A stretch of 64,000 nucleotides of DNA from assembly GCF_918797505.1 (NCBI RefSeq), contig NC_092793.1, positions 8,244,320 through 8,308,319 on the forward strand, written 5' to 3'. The DNA comes from Bemisia tabaci. Lineage: Eukaryota; Arthropoda; Insecta; Hemiptera; Aleyrodidae. The stretch's first letter is position 1, and every line of letters starts with the position of its first letter. Both the position numbers and the translations under genes were made by a program. Positions 23,401-37,872 of the stretch are shown here, piece after piece. The notes below the pieces were generated by a model. The model did not search any database, was not told where the DNA came from, and worked only from the letters and a program-made list of their open reading frames with translations.

Positions 23401-26400
23401 CCTATGGGAAAAGATGGATAAACCTAAATAATCGATTCTTCACCACGGCTTAAAATGGGAAAATATCGAGAATCGATCATTCACGCCTCGCCACTGAATC
23501 TCACTCATTTCATGATTCGTAAACAGGGCGTGACGAGGGAACGAAGTTTGTTCAAGGTTTTCATTGGAGCGACTGAATATTGATTTTGTCCTATGAAGTT
23601 GAAGAAAACTCGATGGCTCTGAAAAAGTTGAATATTCACTTACGACTCGCTATCAGTTTACAAAGTTTCGGCTATAAAAGCGACTTGGAGGTCTGGTACT
23701 AGAAGGGGAATGGAGGTCGGCAAGGAGTTATTCCTAACTCGTTAATTTTCGGAAAGTTAAGTAGAGTAGGCATGGAAGAAATACGATAGCGCCCGGAACA
23801 AATTATCGTATAGAACTCATACTGACATTACTAACTACCTAGGCAATATGGCGTCTTGTGGACCCATCACATGTTTTTATTCAATACTCACACGTTCGTG
23901 CTTCAAGTTTTTAAAAAAATTGGGTGGAATCTTGTTCCTCCAAACGTGTAGAGAAGAATTAAGCCTACAACGACGTATGGTAACGTAGCAGTCTATACTG
24001 TCGTGCGAAGAAAAAACGCCGTATGAACATTCAAATGTTGCCAAATTTACACTCAGAAAATACTTATTTTCGAGGATAGTTATGCGTATTTTTCATTAAA
24101 ACTTACTGGCACTACAGATCAAATTACGAACGTAATTCCATGAGAATTTGGAGGGAAGGTATGCACGAATTTTCCAGAAAATTCAAGTTTTGTCAAATGA
24201 GGTTTGGCAACATCTAAAGGCTCATACGGCGTTCTTCCTGAGCACGGCAGTATATTTCCCAACATGCCGTCGTTTCCCAGACGAAGGAACGTAACTCCAT
24301 TTCATGATTGAAAAATTGGCTCAAACAATTCACCTGTTTATAAAAATACTACGCAATTCTTATCCAAGTTTGCTTTTGATTTTTGCGTGAGATCAAGGGC
24401 AAAATCAGTGAAATTTTCGATTAGAAATTTCACAGATTCTCCTGGTAAAAATTCAATTTGCGAGGAGAAATTTGGTAACATTGAAATGTTGTTCCGCTCT
24501 TTCGTGACGGGAACGACGAAACTACGATAATTTCTTGGCAGCGGGCCGATTACTGAAACTGATAGACAAAGCGATAGACAAAGAAGACAAAGGGAGTATG
24601 GAGGGATCCTATTGGTTGACATGGTTGGTTTCTGTAGGCTAAGGAAGAAAATGAAGGACTAACTGTCGGGTCTTTGGTGGGTTGCCGTTAGTTAGTCCAG
24701 TACTACCTCCTATAGACTCCTCCAAATCCCTTTTGTCGTCTTTGTCTATCAGTTTCAATAATCGGCTCGCAGCTCACAGTACGGGCCAGAACAATTTTTG
24801 AGTGAGCTTATCTTTCCCGGCACGTGTCTTAGAAGTAATTAAAGAGCCAAAAAACAAGTGTTGGGTGTTAAAAACCAGGTCCACATCCATTCATGCAAAC
24901 GAAGAGGAGAGGGACGGAAAGAAGGGTGGATAAGCCCGAGAGCTGTAACAGGTTGGAAAAAAGAAGGGGTGCGGAAAGGCGGGTGACCATCGAAGGGCGG
25001 GAGAGGAGGAAAAACTAAATCCGGAGAGCGAGGGGCGGGAAAAAAGGAGAGGCGCAAAGACAGGAGTATTTAAAAGTACACGGAAGCGGAGAAGAAAGTG
25101 GGGGGAGTGTAAAAAGATGTTACCTGTTGTGTTTGGACGTTGCCTCGGTTATCTGACATAATGAGTGGTTGTTTTTTAGCCGAGGCCATGGAGCCGGGAG
25201 GTCCGGGGGGTCCGGCGGCGGGGCCGGGGGGGCCGGGCGGGGGGAGCTGGTGCGGTGACATCGGGTTCGACATGGGCGGCGAGGGGAGTCCCGTCGGGGG
25301 CGAGTAACTGCTGTAACCGCCGCCGTAACCTCCGTAGCCACCCGCTGAGTACATATTATCCGCTTCATTTGCTCCCTGCAAATCACGCAAAATCCACACT
25401 CTTTACTCTTCTCACACAAGGCAAATTTCTCGCCCTTTCCTACAACTTTTTTCCACACTCCAAGAATCCATTTTTAAGCTCAGTCCTTAGACTCTATTCC
25501 TCGCTCAAAAAATCAATTTTCAAGCTCAGTCCTTAGATTCTATTCCTCACTCAAAAAATCAATTTTTAAGCTCAGTCCTTAGATTCTATTCCTCACTCAA
25601 AAAATCAATTTTTAAGCTCAGTCCTCAGACTCTATTCCTCACTCAAAAAATCAATTTTCAAGCTCAGTCCTCAGACTCTATTCCTCACTCAAAAAATCAA
25701 TTTTTAAGCTCAGTCCTTATTAGATTCTATTCCTCACTCAAAAAATCAATTTTTAAGCTCAGTCCTTAGATTCTATTCCTCACTCAAAAAATCAATTTTT
25801 AAGCTCAATCTTTAGACTCTATTCCTCACTCAAAAAATCAATTTTTCAGCTCAGTCCTTATTAGATTCTATTCCTCACTCAAAAAATTGATTTTTAAGCT
25901 CAGTCCTCAGACTCTATTCCTCACTAAGAATACAAATGTTTAGCTCAGTCCTTGGACTCAATTCTTCGCTCAGAATATCAATTTTTAAGGTCAGTCCATG
26001 GTGTCCAGAATTCCTGACCTTCATACTGCCGTGCTGAGGAAAAACGCCGTATAAACATTCGAGAGTTGCCAAATTTCGCTGGATAGAACATGAATTTTTT
26101 AGGAAAGTTATGCATATTTTCCTTGAAATGTTCAAATAGTTTAGATTAAATTGCGCAAAAAAATGTCTAAAAATGTTGAAGAAAAGTATTCACAATATGC
26201 CCATTCAATTCGTTCCTTATATATGGAAATCAACGTCTGAATACGGCGTTTTTCTTCAGCACGTCAGAAATTCCCTGATTTTCCCTTAATTTTAGGAACT
26301 CATTCCCTGAAGAGAAACCGAAGTGTTCTCCTCCCTCGATAATTTCTTGGAAAAAAACGCATAAATCTCTAGAGCTCCAGGTATGAATCTATGATTGTTT

Positions 26401-29400
26401 TCATCTTTCAGCCGATGAGCACACAGTGGTTGAGGATATACTAAAATGGGAAAAAATTGGTGAGGTTGGATAGTAAAGAAGAGTCAAATTTAGAGCTTCT
26501 CTACGCATCCTCTTTTCTTTTTCTGTTCGCATAACTTGAAGACTTGAGGTATCATTTTACTCACCTTTGAAACTAAACTTGCTCGATAAGCAGCTAAAGC
26601 CTTCAGATAATCTTTTTTCGCCGCTTCCGTTTTCTTTTTATAGACCTGAAACACAATAATCAAAGTCATCAAAATACATAGGAGCTGCGAAAAACAGTTT
26701 TAAAATTATTCATGGGGCATTCCTTACACTCGGCGCTTGGTGCTGTTTTCTCCTCAAAAAATATATTGGCATGTACTTACAGTTCCGCTGGGTCACGGCA
26801 TAGGCGGATCCAGAAAATTGACAACAATGCTTTTCTCATTTAAACCTGTGTTAAACAATCGATTCTCGTCGTATCATCTGGCCTCTCCGAGAATCGATTC
26901 ATTTCGATAGGCTTAAATGGAGAGAACGCAACGTTGCCAACTCGCTAGCTCTTCCGATGCATTATGGGAGAGGGCAGTGACGACCAAATTGTGGAGGCCG
27001 AGATTTTATTTGAAATTCCATCAATCTCATTCGAATTGACAAAATGATCCCTCTAGAACAGCAAAATTCCCTCAACAACTAGCAAATTCCGACGAAAAAC
27101 GAAGGACTTGATCAAAAAAATGTTCCGCTGGAGGTCCATATTCTTAATCGCTGGTGGAGAACCTTAGAGGCATGATCCCGGTGTGGAGCGCCTTCAAATC
27201 CCAGTGATACCATTCGCTTTACCAGAGAGTTAGTTTAGATGCCTACCCGCATCAAACTCAACTAAGGTCACTGAAATTTATACACGCACTTATGAGTGTG
27301 CCAGCTGGATCCATGCATAAAAAAAGAAGATAAAAAGTTGGTTTGAATTCCCATCATAATACTGCCTTGTTACTTCACTTCTGAATGCTTACATTTTTTA
27401 TTTCAACAGAAACAGGCGTTAACTACTCCCTAGCCTTAAATTTTCGACAAGAATCAACCGGATAACTTACATTTTTATGTTCTGCATCAAGCGAGTCCCA
27501 CATTGATGCTACTATTTTAGAAACTTCACCAAAACTTGCGTTTGGGTTTTGACCTTTTATTGCAGCTTGTGTATCCCGGAAAAATAAAGCATATGCTGAA
27601 ACAGGTCTGAGAAAAAAAGGCAGAATTAGTAATTTTATCGATACAAATTAATAGAAGCAGATGAATGATGAGTTACTTTGAATTAAAACATTTATGAGAC
27701 GACTTTCAATATAAATAAATATAAGACACCATAATAATTCGCAGTTAGTGTTTGTAATTCACGGAAACATCTTATGATAAACGGATTCGATGTAAAATTG
27801 CACTCTTCGTGCCATCGTAAATTATATACCTACGACTATATATGATTTGATGCTTTCTAACTACACGATTATCATCAATGCAGCCTCTTATCACTTTTCG
27901 ACAATATTTAAAGGACTTGAAACACGTGGTTTTTTCCCCCCATACCTATGTTATCCGACACAAAGGCCCGGTTCAGCTTCAGCGGGCCGATTATTGAAAT
28001 TGATAGACAAAGCTATAGACACAGAAGACAAAAGAAATATGGAGGGATCCTATTGGTGGAAGTGGGTGGTTGCAATAGACAAAGGACGTAGGTACCTAAT
28101 AGACTAACTATCGGCAACCCACGAGAGACCCAATAGTTAGTCCACCATTTTCTCCCTTAGTCTATAGGAACCACCCATTTCAACCAGTAGGATCGCTTTA
28201 TACACGTTATGTCTTCTTTAATTGTCTATCGCTTTGTCTATCAATTTCAACGATCGGCCCGCTGGAGGTAATTTACGGCTTATCATATTCCTGTTTTCTC
28301 CTTCTTTTGATTATTCTTTTCGCACACTCAGATTTGAATATTGTCTCTTTGAGATAAACTCCCCTTCCAACGCTATTGCATTTCTATTAAGTAAAATTAG
28401 GCGTAACGAGGAAAACGATGGCCATAAGATAATATTTTTTTGGATCAATCAACAGTTTACTTTTCTACAATAACAAAAAAAAAAGTATGAGTACTTACTT
28501 GGTGGGCTCATTAGGATCCCGTTTCTTTTTCTTTTTTTGAGATTTTGGTTTAACTTTTTGAATTTTACCTAATCCATTGTCTACAGGTTCGGGCGATGGC
28601 CTTTTCATTCCGGCTATCTGTTAAACAAAAGAGTAAAAAAGGCCATGAAAAATTATTCAAAATACAGCAACAGTGTTAAAACTTATATGAAGACCGCAAG
28701 AAAGTTACGATTTTAGAGACAACATAATAGATATAGAGGGTAAAGAGAACACCTGTAAAATAGGGAATACAATTTAAAAAAAAAATTGCTGTATATTTCC
28801 GAAGATAGCTCCAGTAAAAGGATACTACCCACTTTACAACCAACTTCCCAAAAAATGGATGATTTTGCGAATAGATTGATTCTTAGACGTGCATCTCATA
28901 TCTTGCTATCAAGCTCTTCACGCATGATTTGGATTGTTGTTTCGGGATAAAACTTTTGATCGAAGTGCCTGCATTTAATCTAAAGTTGCTGTTGTTGTTG
29001 CTGCTGCTGTTAAAAAGCTACTATCAATCACGTAAACTGTACAAAGGGCTCATGAGGGGGGTGGGGAGAGAAGAGAGAGAGAGAGTGCTATTATGGATCC
29101 AGAGGGAAAGAAAGTTTAGCAAAGTTCCCCAACAAAGGATAATTTTTCCCAACATATTCTTTCCGAATAAAATGGAGGGCACGAAAGAGGTATTTGAGGA
29201 GGTTGGCAAAAAAGCGTGCCTGCAGAGAAGAGAAAAGGTTATTCCCGGCATCAAGTTCACGAATGACGTAACATCTGAATAAAAAGACATTACACAAAGG
29301 TTCATTTAGCATGCATTTTCGCCGTAACGAAATTCAGTCAGATTTTATGTAAGTGGCTGGATGTTTCGAAATCCAGAGCAATAAAAGGCGCGGAACAATA

Positions 29401-32400
29401 TCGAATCAATAATAAAACAATAATGTTTCGCCTGGGGACGGGACGGGAGAAATAAGATGAGGCTGGAGTTGGCATTATGCTTTTATCTCGATTGACTTCT
29501 ATTATAGGTAACACACATAAAACTGAGTTAACGGCTCAATGGCAGTATGTATGAAGGCATTATCTTGAAACGGACACGGGGAATATCTCTATAATAATGA
29601 AGGATGAAAAAACCCAATCGATAGGGCGGAAAACAGGTGGAAATAAGGGTGGGTTCACGAATGGATCCAGGACGAACGAAAGTTCAGAGCGTTGGGTGGA
29701 CGTGTATACTACCGTTCATGTATTTTGTATGCGAGAGTGGTAATAGTTTTTTCCGCTTCTACTCTTTTTCTGATTTTCACTGCGGGACGGTGTTGATTTG
29801 GAAGGTGAAAAATGTCGCGTTCAATTATTTTACAACTACTTCGACTCTCCCACTCTCTGCAAATGCTTACATTTTTGAAATTTGTCCATTTCTTTTCATT
29901 TTGATGATTATAAATCAAATGCCTAGAGCTCATTGCTTTCCAGCCTTGTAATCCTATCTTGTTTGCGAAAATTGGGTACGAATTCAAGCGATAAACTACT
30001 TGACATATAAAGGATACGCTCCTTAAATAGAACTTGGAAATTAAAATTTACACTTTTTGAGACGTTTACTATACTAGAATTTTTCATGGATACAAAATTT
30101 TCACTCAGAGCAGCTCGTGACAACGATAACATTGCAAAAAAGGGGAGGCAGAAAACAAGAATAAAATACTTAATAAAAAAGTAGTATATACTTGTGAATG
30201 CACTTGTGTAATCTTGGTCCACATTTTTTCTGATATTTACATGAGATCAGATGAAAAATCAGGGAAATTTTCAGTGAATTAAATGTTCTGAAGATTCTAC
30301 AGCTAAAATTGCAATTTTCGAAATTTGGCAACATCGAAATGTAGTTACGTTCTTTCGTGGGGGAAACGACGAAATGGCACAGAATTAACTCCCCTATACG
30401 CTTTGGCAAAGTTATCTATTTAATAATTCACCATACTGATTTCGCATTTTTAAAATCCCATTCTGCCTAATCTGGTCAAATTTTCGGGCCGTGAATTGGT
30501 CGAGTTTAAGGATCGGGACGGTACGGGATTAAAGCAAGGAAGCGCGGAAGGCAGTAGAAGCAGATGAAAGAACGGAACTGGTTGCCGGTAGAACGAGTTA
30601 TGGTAGCTGATTTCCACAGATTGACGTTTCCGAGAAAAAAAAAGAGCAAAAATTGAATTGGATCTGCAATTTACATCAATCGGATTTCAGGGATTGCGCA
30701 ATCGTAATGGCGCGCGATGCTGAGCCGGAGAGAGAAGAAAAAAAATCGGCAAAAAAAAGTGAAGTGTCACTACTTATCAATCCGTTTACTTTGGAGCCGA
30801 GAATTACGCAAGAGTCGAACTGGAAGGTATAACCGATCTGTTGGTGTTCAGATGTGATATAATGGCCCGAAAACGCTCTTTGACTTGGCGGAACACGACG
30901 CGGACCGTGGACTCTGGAGCCAGCGCGGCGCCTGCCCCCCCTCCCCCGTGCTCGGAAAAACAGCCCTCCTGGGTGAAAACCGCCTAAGCTCCTTGGAGCC
31001 CCCCAGGTCGATACGTGCTTCTTCCTGGCTACGGGAGGAAAACTCTTCAGCTGGCTCTGTGACTTGTTCTTTCGTTTGTTTGCGTCAGTTTCCGCTCCCG
31101 CTTTCCTCCGTTACGTCTCGATATCCGCATCTGACCAAGCTGATTTCTACCCACGCACACATCCATCATTCCTTCCCGCAACGCCCAAAGACCCACTGAC
31201 ACGATCCGAATATAACACACAAGTCCCATTATCCGGGAAATGCGCCGTGCTTCTGGTAGACCCCGCGGTGGGTACACAACGCTGCCGTACTATAAGGAAG
31301 AACGCCGTACGAGCCTTTAGGCGTTGCCAAATCTCCTTTCATACAACGCGAATTTCCTGGTAAACTTATGAGTATTTTAGTTTCAATGTTTCAGATAATT
31401 TTGTTCGCAATCTCACGTACAGATTCTGAAAATTTTGAAGAGAAACATTGATAACTTTCCTCAGAAATTAACATTTTATCAAAGGGAATTTGGCAACTCT
31501 CGAATGTTCATACGGCGTTCTTCCTTAGCACGGCAGAATTGGTCAGTTGCAAACTTTTGCTAGAGCAGAAATAAGAGTTGTTACTCGTAGAAAGCGTCTC
31601 AAAAATAAAGATAAGCGCATCAGTAAAGTTGAAATGCACTTCGTACTTCACAATTTGCCTGAGAAATTTGCGTTTTTTCGAGCTTCCCGCCTCAAAAACG
31701 ACACCACGAGCACGACAAAGGTGAACATTACGTTAGAGGAGTCATTCCATAGGTAGGTATCGTAGAATTCAACGATTTCACTCAATACGGATTGCTAGAA
31801 CCACAGCACAATTTTTTTTTCCGGATGAGAGCGATGAGAAAACCCTATGCGATAAACTTTTTAATGCCATCAGAATAAGATTTTACAACCATTTCTCGTA
31901 TTTAACATCAAGAATGCCTAAAAATGACGACGTGATACACCCTCTCCTAACCCTCTTTGAATTTAAACACAGCATCAAAGAATTTATATCAGCTGGAGGA
32001 AATGAGGCGCTGGCTGAGGCTCAAAACCACGCAAAATCGAGTTTAATTTTTTTTATGCGCGAACCCGATTTTGGTTAGAACTCCTCTTAAATTTTACTGG
32101 CTGTGCATACAAAAAATTACATAGTTATTTTACAGAAATAAGCTTGATGTTAGCTTCAGAATGTAAATTCTTCTGCCCGTTGAGCCGAAGCGAGTCGCAT
32201 CAAACTGGAAAGAGGCAACTCGGCTAAGGTACCTACACACAATATGTAAAAGCCATTTTGGCTCACCAACTTCTTTGCGTATCCCTCCTAACTTTATATT
32301 TACGTGAATTCCGCATTACCTCCAGGTTTCATTATTTGCCCTCGCCAAAAGGGAAAAGTTCCACTGGAGTTTTTGATAGTTGAAATTATGAGGATCCTAA

Positions 32401-35400
32401 ATATTCATATCAAGGATGAAAAGAGAAAAGGGTGGTTTCTGGGTTACTGCACCAGTTTAAAGCAAGGTGTTTTATCTCAAAATCTGCTCGGCACATCTCA
32501 CCAGGTGCTGTTAATCACATCATAGAGGAGCCGGGTATTTTACTTCTCTCCGAGAATAGAGTTACGACATCTTCTGGGAATGATACCGCACATCAATGGT
32601 TGAAAATACTGCCGTGCTAAGGAAAAACGCCGTATGAACCTTCAGGCGTTGCCAAATTTCCCCTGGCAAATCACTAATTTTCAGGAAAATGTTTAATATT
32701 TGTCTACCAATTTTTCAGATAATTTTGTTTGTAATTTGATCTAAAACTTCGGAAAATTTCAAGGAAAAATATTCAAAATTCTCCTCAAAATATATGTTCT
32801 ATCGGGGGAAATTTGGCAACTCTCGAAAGTCCATACGACGTTCTTCCTCAGCACGGCAGAGTAGGTGTTAGAGAGGTGACCTTAAGGATAGTGGCGTGGC
32901 GTGCTTAGCGATACATCGATTGATCAGCAACTTAAACCGATGGAAAAATATCGATACCAAGAGCATTTGCAACGAACACTTTATTAATCGATATATTATA
33001 CCACAGCTTCAAAATCATGAGGAAATATCGATAATCGATCATTCACGCTTCACCATTGTTCAAGAACCTTCGAAACAGCTTGAAATGAATATTTTGAACT
33101 AATTTTTTTCGTACACAGATCAGCTTTCTCTCACGAATAGTTTCAGCCATGCAACATGAGTTTCTGAGTATTCTCATCTTGTTTATTTATCCAAGGCTTG
33201 TCTCTTCTTCGAAAAGGAAAAGGGGGGGGGGGGGGGGGGAACAATAACGAAAGAAGCTCTGGCCACTCACGGTTAGCAACTGAGGACTGTTAGCTTGTTA
33301 GCGGCTCAAAAACGCGGATGGATTTTGAAGGCACGGATCAGTTTGTTTGTTACGCTGAGTGGTTTAAGGGTAATTTATAATGATTATGGGTAATAGTCAT
33401 TAGTTGATGTGATTTTTTAGGTAGACTTGAAAATTTCTCCGGATAAAACATGTATTTTTTTTAGGAAAGTTATCCTTATTTTTCCTCGAAATTGTCAGAT
33501 ATTATAGATTACATAGCGTGCGAAACTGTCTAAAAAATTTTACCGAAAAAAACTTGGCAACGTCAAAAGGCTCATACGGCGTTCTTCCTTAGCACGGCAG
33601 TATGCTAGTTGCGTGCTCCAACAAGAATGTATGTTTTTTCTTCCTTAATACCAATTCAGACTACGTCATCGGGTAGTTCGGCCGACGATTTTTTCCAGGT
33701 GGATCGAGACTGGAGCGAATAAACTCAACTAGAAAAGTAACACTGGCGTGGCGTGTTTTGCGATATATCGATTGATTTGCCATTTAAACCAATGTTAAAG
33801 AATCGATTACTAAGGTGTTCGCTGCGAACATCCTGTTTATCGATCCTTTTTCATAGGTTTAAATGGCGTATCAATCGATATATCGCAAAGAACGCCACGC
33901 CACTGAAAAGAAACCGGAGAGTCGAAGGGGAAAAAGACTGGAAAATTGGAGAAAATGAAGACTTTTCGGTTCCTGCACGGGATCTAGTAGGACGTACAGC
34001 GCATTCAATCATGCATTAATTACGGTTGGTAATTTAAAGATGGAAAGAGAAGGAGAGATGCAGAGCGAGATTGAGAACGGAGCGAGGGGCGGGGAGAGCG
34101 GCGGAGGTAGGAGGCAGGAGGAAGAGGGGAAGAGGAGGAATTAATGTAAGTGGGTAGAATGATTAAAGATGGAGGCAAAACGAAACGAAACAAATAGAAG
34201 AAGAGAGCTCAAAGTTTTATAAGTACATTATCGTAGAGAACCCGGGACCGTTATTCGAAACTCGAAGCAAATCTCGATTCTCTCTAATAAGCAGTTAGTT
34301 CCTGAAATGGAGGTCATGCAACTCTCATTGTTCAACGTAAATAATTCTCTCATACTTCTTTCCTGCAGTTTAATCTCAATAGTTTACTCTAACTCATTCA
34401 AAACCCACTTCATTTTTAGGACCTCCGCACTCCGCCGTCCCTCCTTTATCGCGTGTTTGCCCCTCCCCCCCCCCCCCCCCGAAAAAAAAGAAGAAAATTG
34501 TCTCGTGTATACCGCAAATACTTCCTAAAATAACCAGTCAAATCTCAGATGTTGTTCTCATTTCTTGGGAGGAAAATGACCCACCATAATTTATGAGGCG
34601 GAATTCGGTTTAAATTTTCAGATCCGTATTTTTAAATAGGTATGTAATTAGAGTAACTCATTTTCAAACTCAAGTTAATATGGAGTGATAGTGAGAAAAA
34701 AAAGACAAGAAATCAACGATTACTCAATTATCTGCAAAACAAAGGAAGAGTGAAAAAGCTTCGGTATCCATATTCCCTATATCCCTAAATAACTTTGGCC
34801 CTATGACGGCTCACACCAATCCCCCTTTTTTGTAAGATACATTTTTTTTTAAACTTGAAATTCTTTACCATCGGTGGTTTCTTCAACATTTCTTTGTCAA
34901 AAATGACTGCTTCTCTAAAGAATAAAGCGTATTTTTACAGTCTACAAAATTAAATCAATTCGCACACTTCATTGGACGAAATGTCTATCACAGAAAATTC
35001 ATTAGCCTAAACTTTGTATTTTCCTCTAAAAGTTAAGCTTCAATAAATATGCTCAAAATTGAATTGAAGGAAGAATTAAGATCGGAAAATTTTAGGGGCT
35101 CTCCTTCAAGCCCTCTAACATAAAAATTCGATTTCAGACCTCGGAGGGGGGGGGGGGAGGGGGGCCTGATCCTAAACCAAGTGGCGTGGTGTGCTTTGCG
35201 ATACATCGATTGATCTGCCATTAAAACCTATAGAAAAGGATCGATAATCAGGGAGTTGGCAACGAACACCTTCATAATCGATTCTTTACCACATCTCCAA
35301 ATGGGAATAATATCGATAATCGATCATTCACGCCTCAGCTGTGCCTAAACCCGGCTCTGATCGTATCATTCAAGTATCACCTGTACAGTGGCGTGGCGTG

Positions 35401-37838
35401 AATTGCGATATATCGATTGATACGCCATTTAAACCTACGGAAAAGGATCGATAAACAGGGTATTCGCAGCGAACACCTTAATAATCGATTCTTTACCATA
35501 GGTTTAAATGGCATAACAATCGATATATCGCAATTCACGCTACGCCACTGCACCTGTAAGAGAAGTAGAACCCTCGACTCGCGGTACGCGAGCGTTTTGA
35601 GAAAAGATCATTTCCGTTCCTCGAAAAATCTCAATAATATGGAGATAAATCCGGACTACGAAATGGTGAAGTTAACTTGGAGAGAGACCTCACGGCGGGG
35701 CAACAAAGTGAGTTTTCGAGCGTAATTATCAGGAAGAGGAGAGTTTTGTATTAAAAATGCACCGTTAGATTCCGCGCAGCGGAAGAGGTAGTTTGGAACA
35801 CACGTACTTGACTACATAATTTATGAATGGTTATCCCACAGAATACCTAACATCCTGCAATAGAAATTCTAATTGACCAATAATGACTTCTGCGAATATA
35901 AACAGTACGAAATGACGTCGTAAAAAGAAAATCATCGGGCGAGTGGGACCGAGTCACTGTACCTACTCGCATCGTAAAATATACCGACGACGGACGCGGA
36001 CACATAGTGCCCTCCTAAGGAAGAACGCCGTATGAACATTTGAGCGTTGCCAAATTTCCCCGAATAAAACATGTGTTTTTGAAGAGAGTTATGCATACTT
36101 TTCGAAGAAATATTCAGATATTTTAGATTCAATTGAAAACAAAATTGTCTGAAAAATAGTAGGACGAATATTCACGATTTTCCCATTAAAGTCGTTTTTA
36201 AGGAGGGAAATATGGCAACGCCTAAATGCTCATGCTCTCTCTTATCACGACAGCGTAGCGCCCTGCTAAGAAGAAACGCTGATTCAACATTTAAATGTTA
36301 CCAAATTTTCCCTGAGCAAGCATTTGTTTTGCAAAAAGATATGTCTGTTTTCTCTTGAAATTTTTACATGTTTTGGATTAAAAAGCAGACAAAATCGTCT
36401 GAAAAATCGGTGGAGAAATATACACAAACTTTTCCGAAAATTCGTGATTTGTCGAGGGAAATTTGGCAATATCCGAAAGCTCATATACGGCGTTTTTCCT
36501 TAGCACGGCAGCACAGGTTCGGTAAAGGTACCAACTTGGTCCTCTCTTCACTACGCTGTCATGCCAAGGAAGAACACCGAACGAGACTTCAGACGTTGCC
36601 AAATTTCCTCCGATAAAATATTCATTTTCGAGGAGTAATATGAATATTTTATTTTGGAATTTTCAGATAATTTAGATCTGACTGCGATTGATTTTTTTGA
36701 AAAATTCAAGGGAGAAAAATTAACAGATTTCTTTGAAAATTCATATTTTATCGGAGGAAATTTGGCAACTTCTGAAGGCTCTTACGGCGTTCTTCCTTGG
36801 CACGGTGCGGCGGTACGGGCTCAACCTACTCGACAAGCTGGAAGCAGTTGCTTCATTTCAACTGGAGCGTTTCTTACGAGCTTTAGATAGAAGTTGGAGA
36901 ATTTTCATGTAACATCCTCGCCCTCTCTTCCTCTCATCCGAGCTCCCCCCCCCCCCCCACCTTCTTTCGTGCTGTTCATCGACCACTCTCTTAACGTACT
37001 CCTGAACCCTTAAAAGTTCCAATGGGGTAAGGAAGGAACGTGAAAGGGAAAAGGCCTCGCAGTTAATGCCCACCAACTGGAAAAAGAGCCCGGTGTGACC
37101 AATGTAGGTGGCATTTAGTGGAATGGAAACAATTTATTTTTGGAAGCAAGGAGAGTGGCAGGGAACGTAAGAAACTTATTTCGATTTTTTTCTCCGTAGT
37201 AAATGTATGTTTGTCAAGAAACAACCCAGAAATCGTTAGAATCCCCTTCAAAACGACGGGTATGCAACGTCTCGCAGTACTGTTCAAATTACTGTCATCA
37301 CATTGAGTCTAGTCTTCATGGTTGGTCTGGTCTCATTATTTCGTGAATCAATCCCTAGACTTTGACTGGGGAACGTTCGAACACAGCTGTCAAAGGGTTG
37401 CAGATCCGTTACTTGAAGGGCGATTCCTCTTAAATTAGCTTTGGAGAATTGACGGATCAAGCGAATTGGCGACATTGTCTTTTCTCCATTTAAACCTATG
37501 GGAAAGTATCGATTCTTGGAGGAGCCAGGTCCAGGTGCCACGAAAAGAATTGAACATTTAGCATAGGTTTAAATGGAGGAAATTCGGTGTTGCCAAATTG
37601 CTGGATCCGCCTCTGCTCTGGAGAAATGAACTGAAGAGACGGAGACGGTACTTACCATTTGAGCATGAGGTGTACTATCGTCACTATCATCACTAGTGGT
37701 TGTGTTTTGTTCGGCAGGACAAGGTGGCTGCATCTCGCCGAATTCATTTTTCACTACTGAATTAACTACTGGACTACTACCCTGCGCCGACCTTCCGTGG
37801 CTTCCGTACGAGGCGGGCCCCATTGTCATATAGTGGTA

Positions 37839-37872
<34 letters not shown>

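Larger units (their letters stand above)
18463..25123. other. TOX intron with repeats
   Basis: It holds the CpG-rich segment near 18.7 kb, the 302-bp direct repeats and their inverted relative, one family A, one family B, one family M and one family C element. I found no further phase-compatible TOX exon in it. Confidence 0.6.
28618..37655. other. Largest TOX intron (9.0 kb)
   Basis: It holds a CAG/CTG microsatellite at 28986-29010, a CpG-rich patch near 30880-30960, family A copies 2-5, family B copies 3-8, family M copy 2, family D copy 2 and several G/C homopolymers. No TOX coding exon was found in it. Confidence 0.6.

Noticed and set aside
28986..29010. Possible TOX exon encoding a Gln run after an acceptor-like TTTTTAACAG
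   Set aside because: It ends in a stop after eight codons and looks like an intronic CAG/CAA microsatellite.
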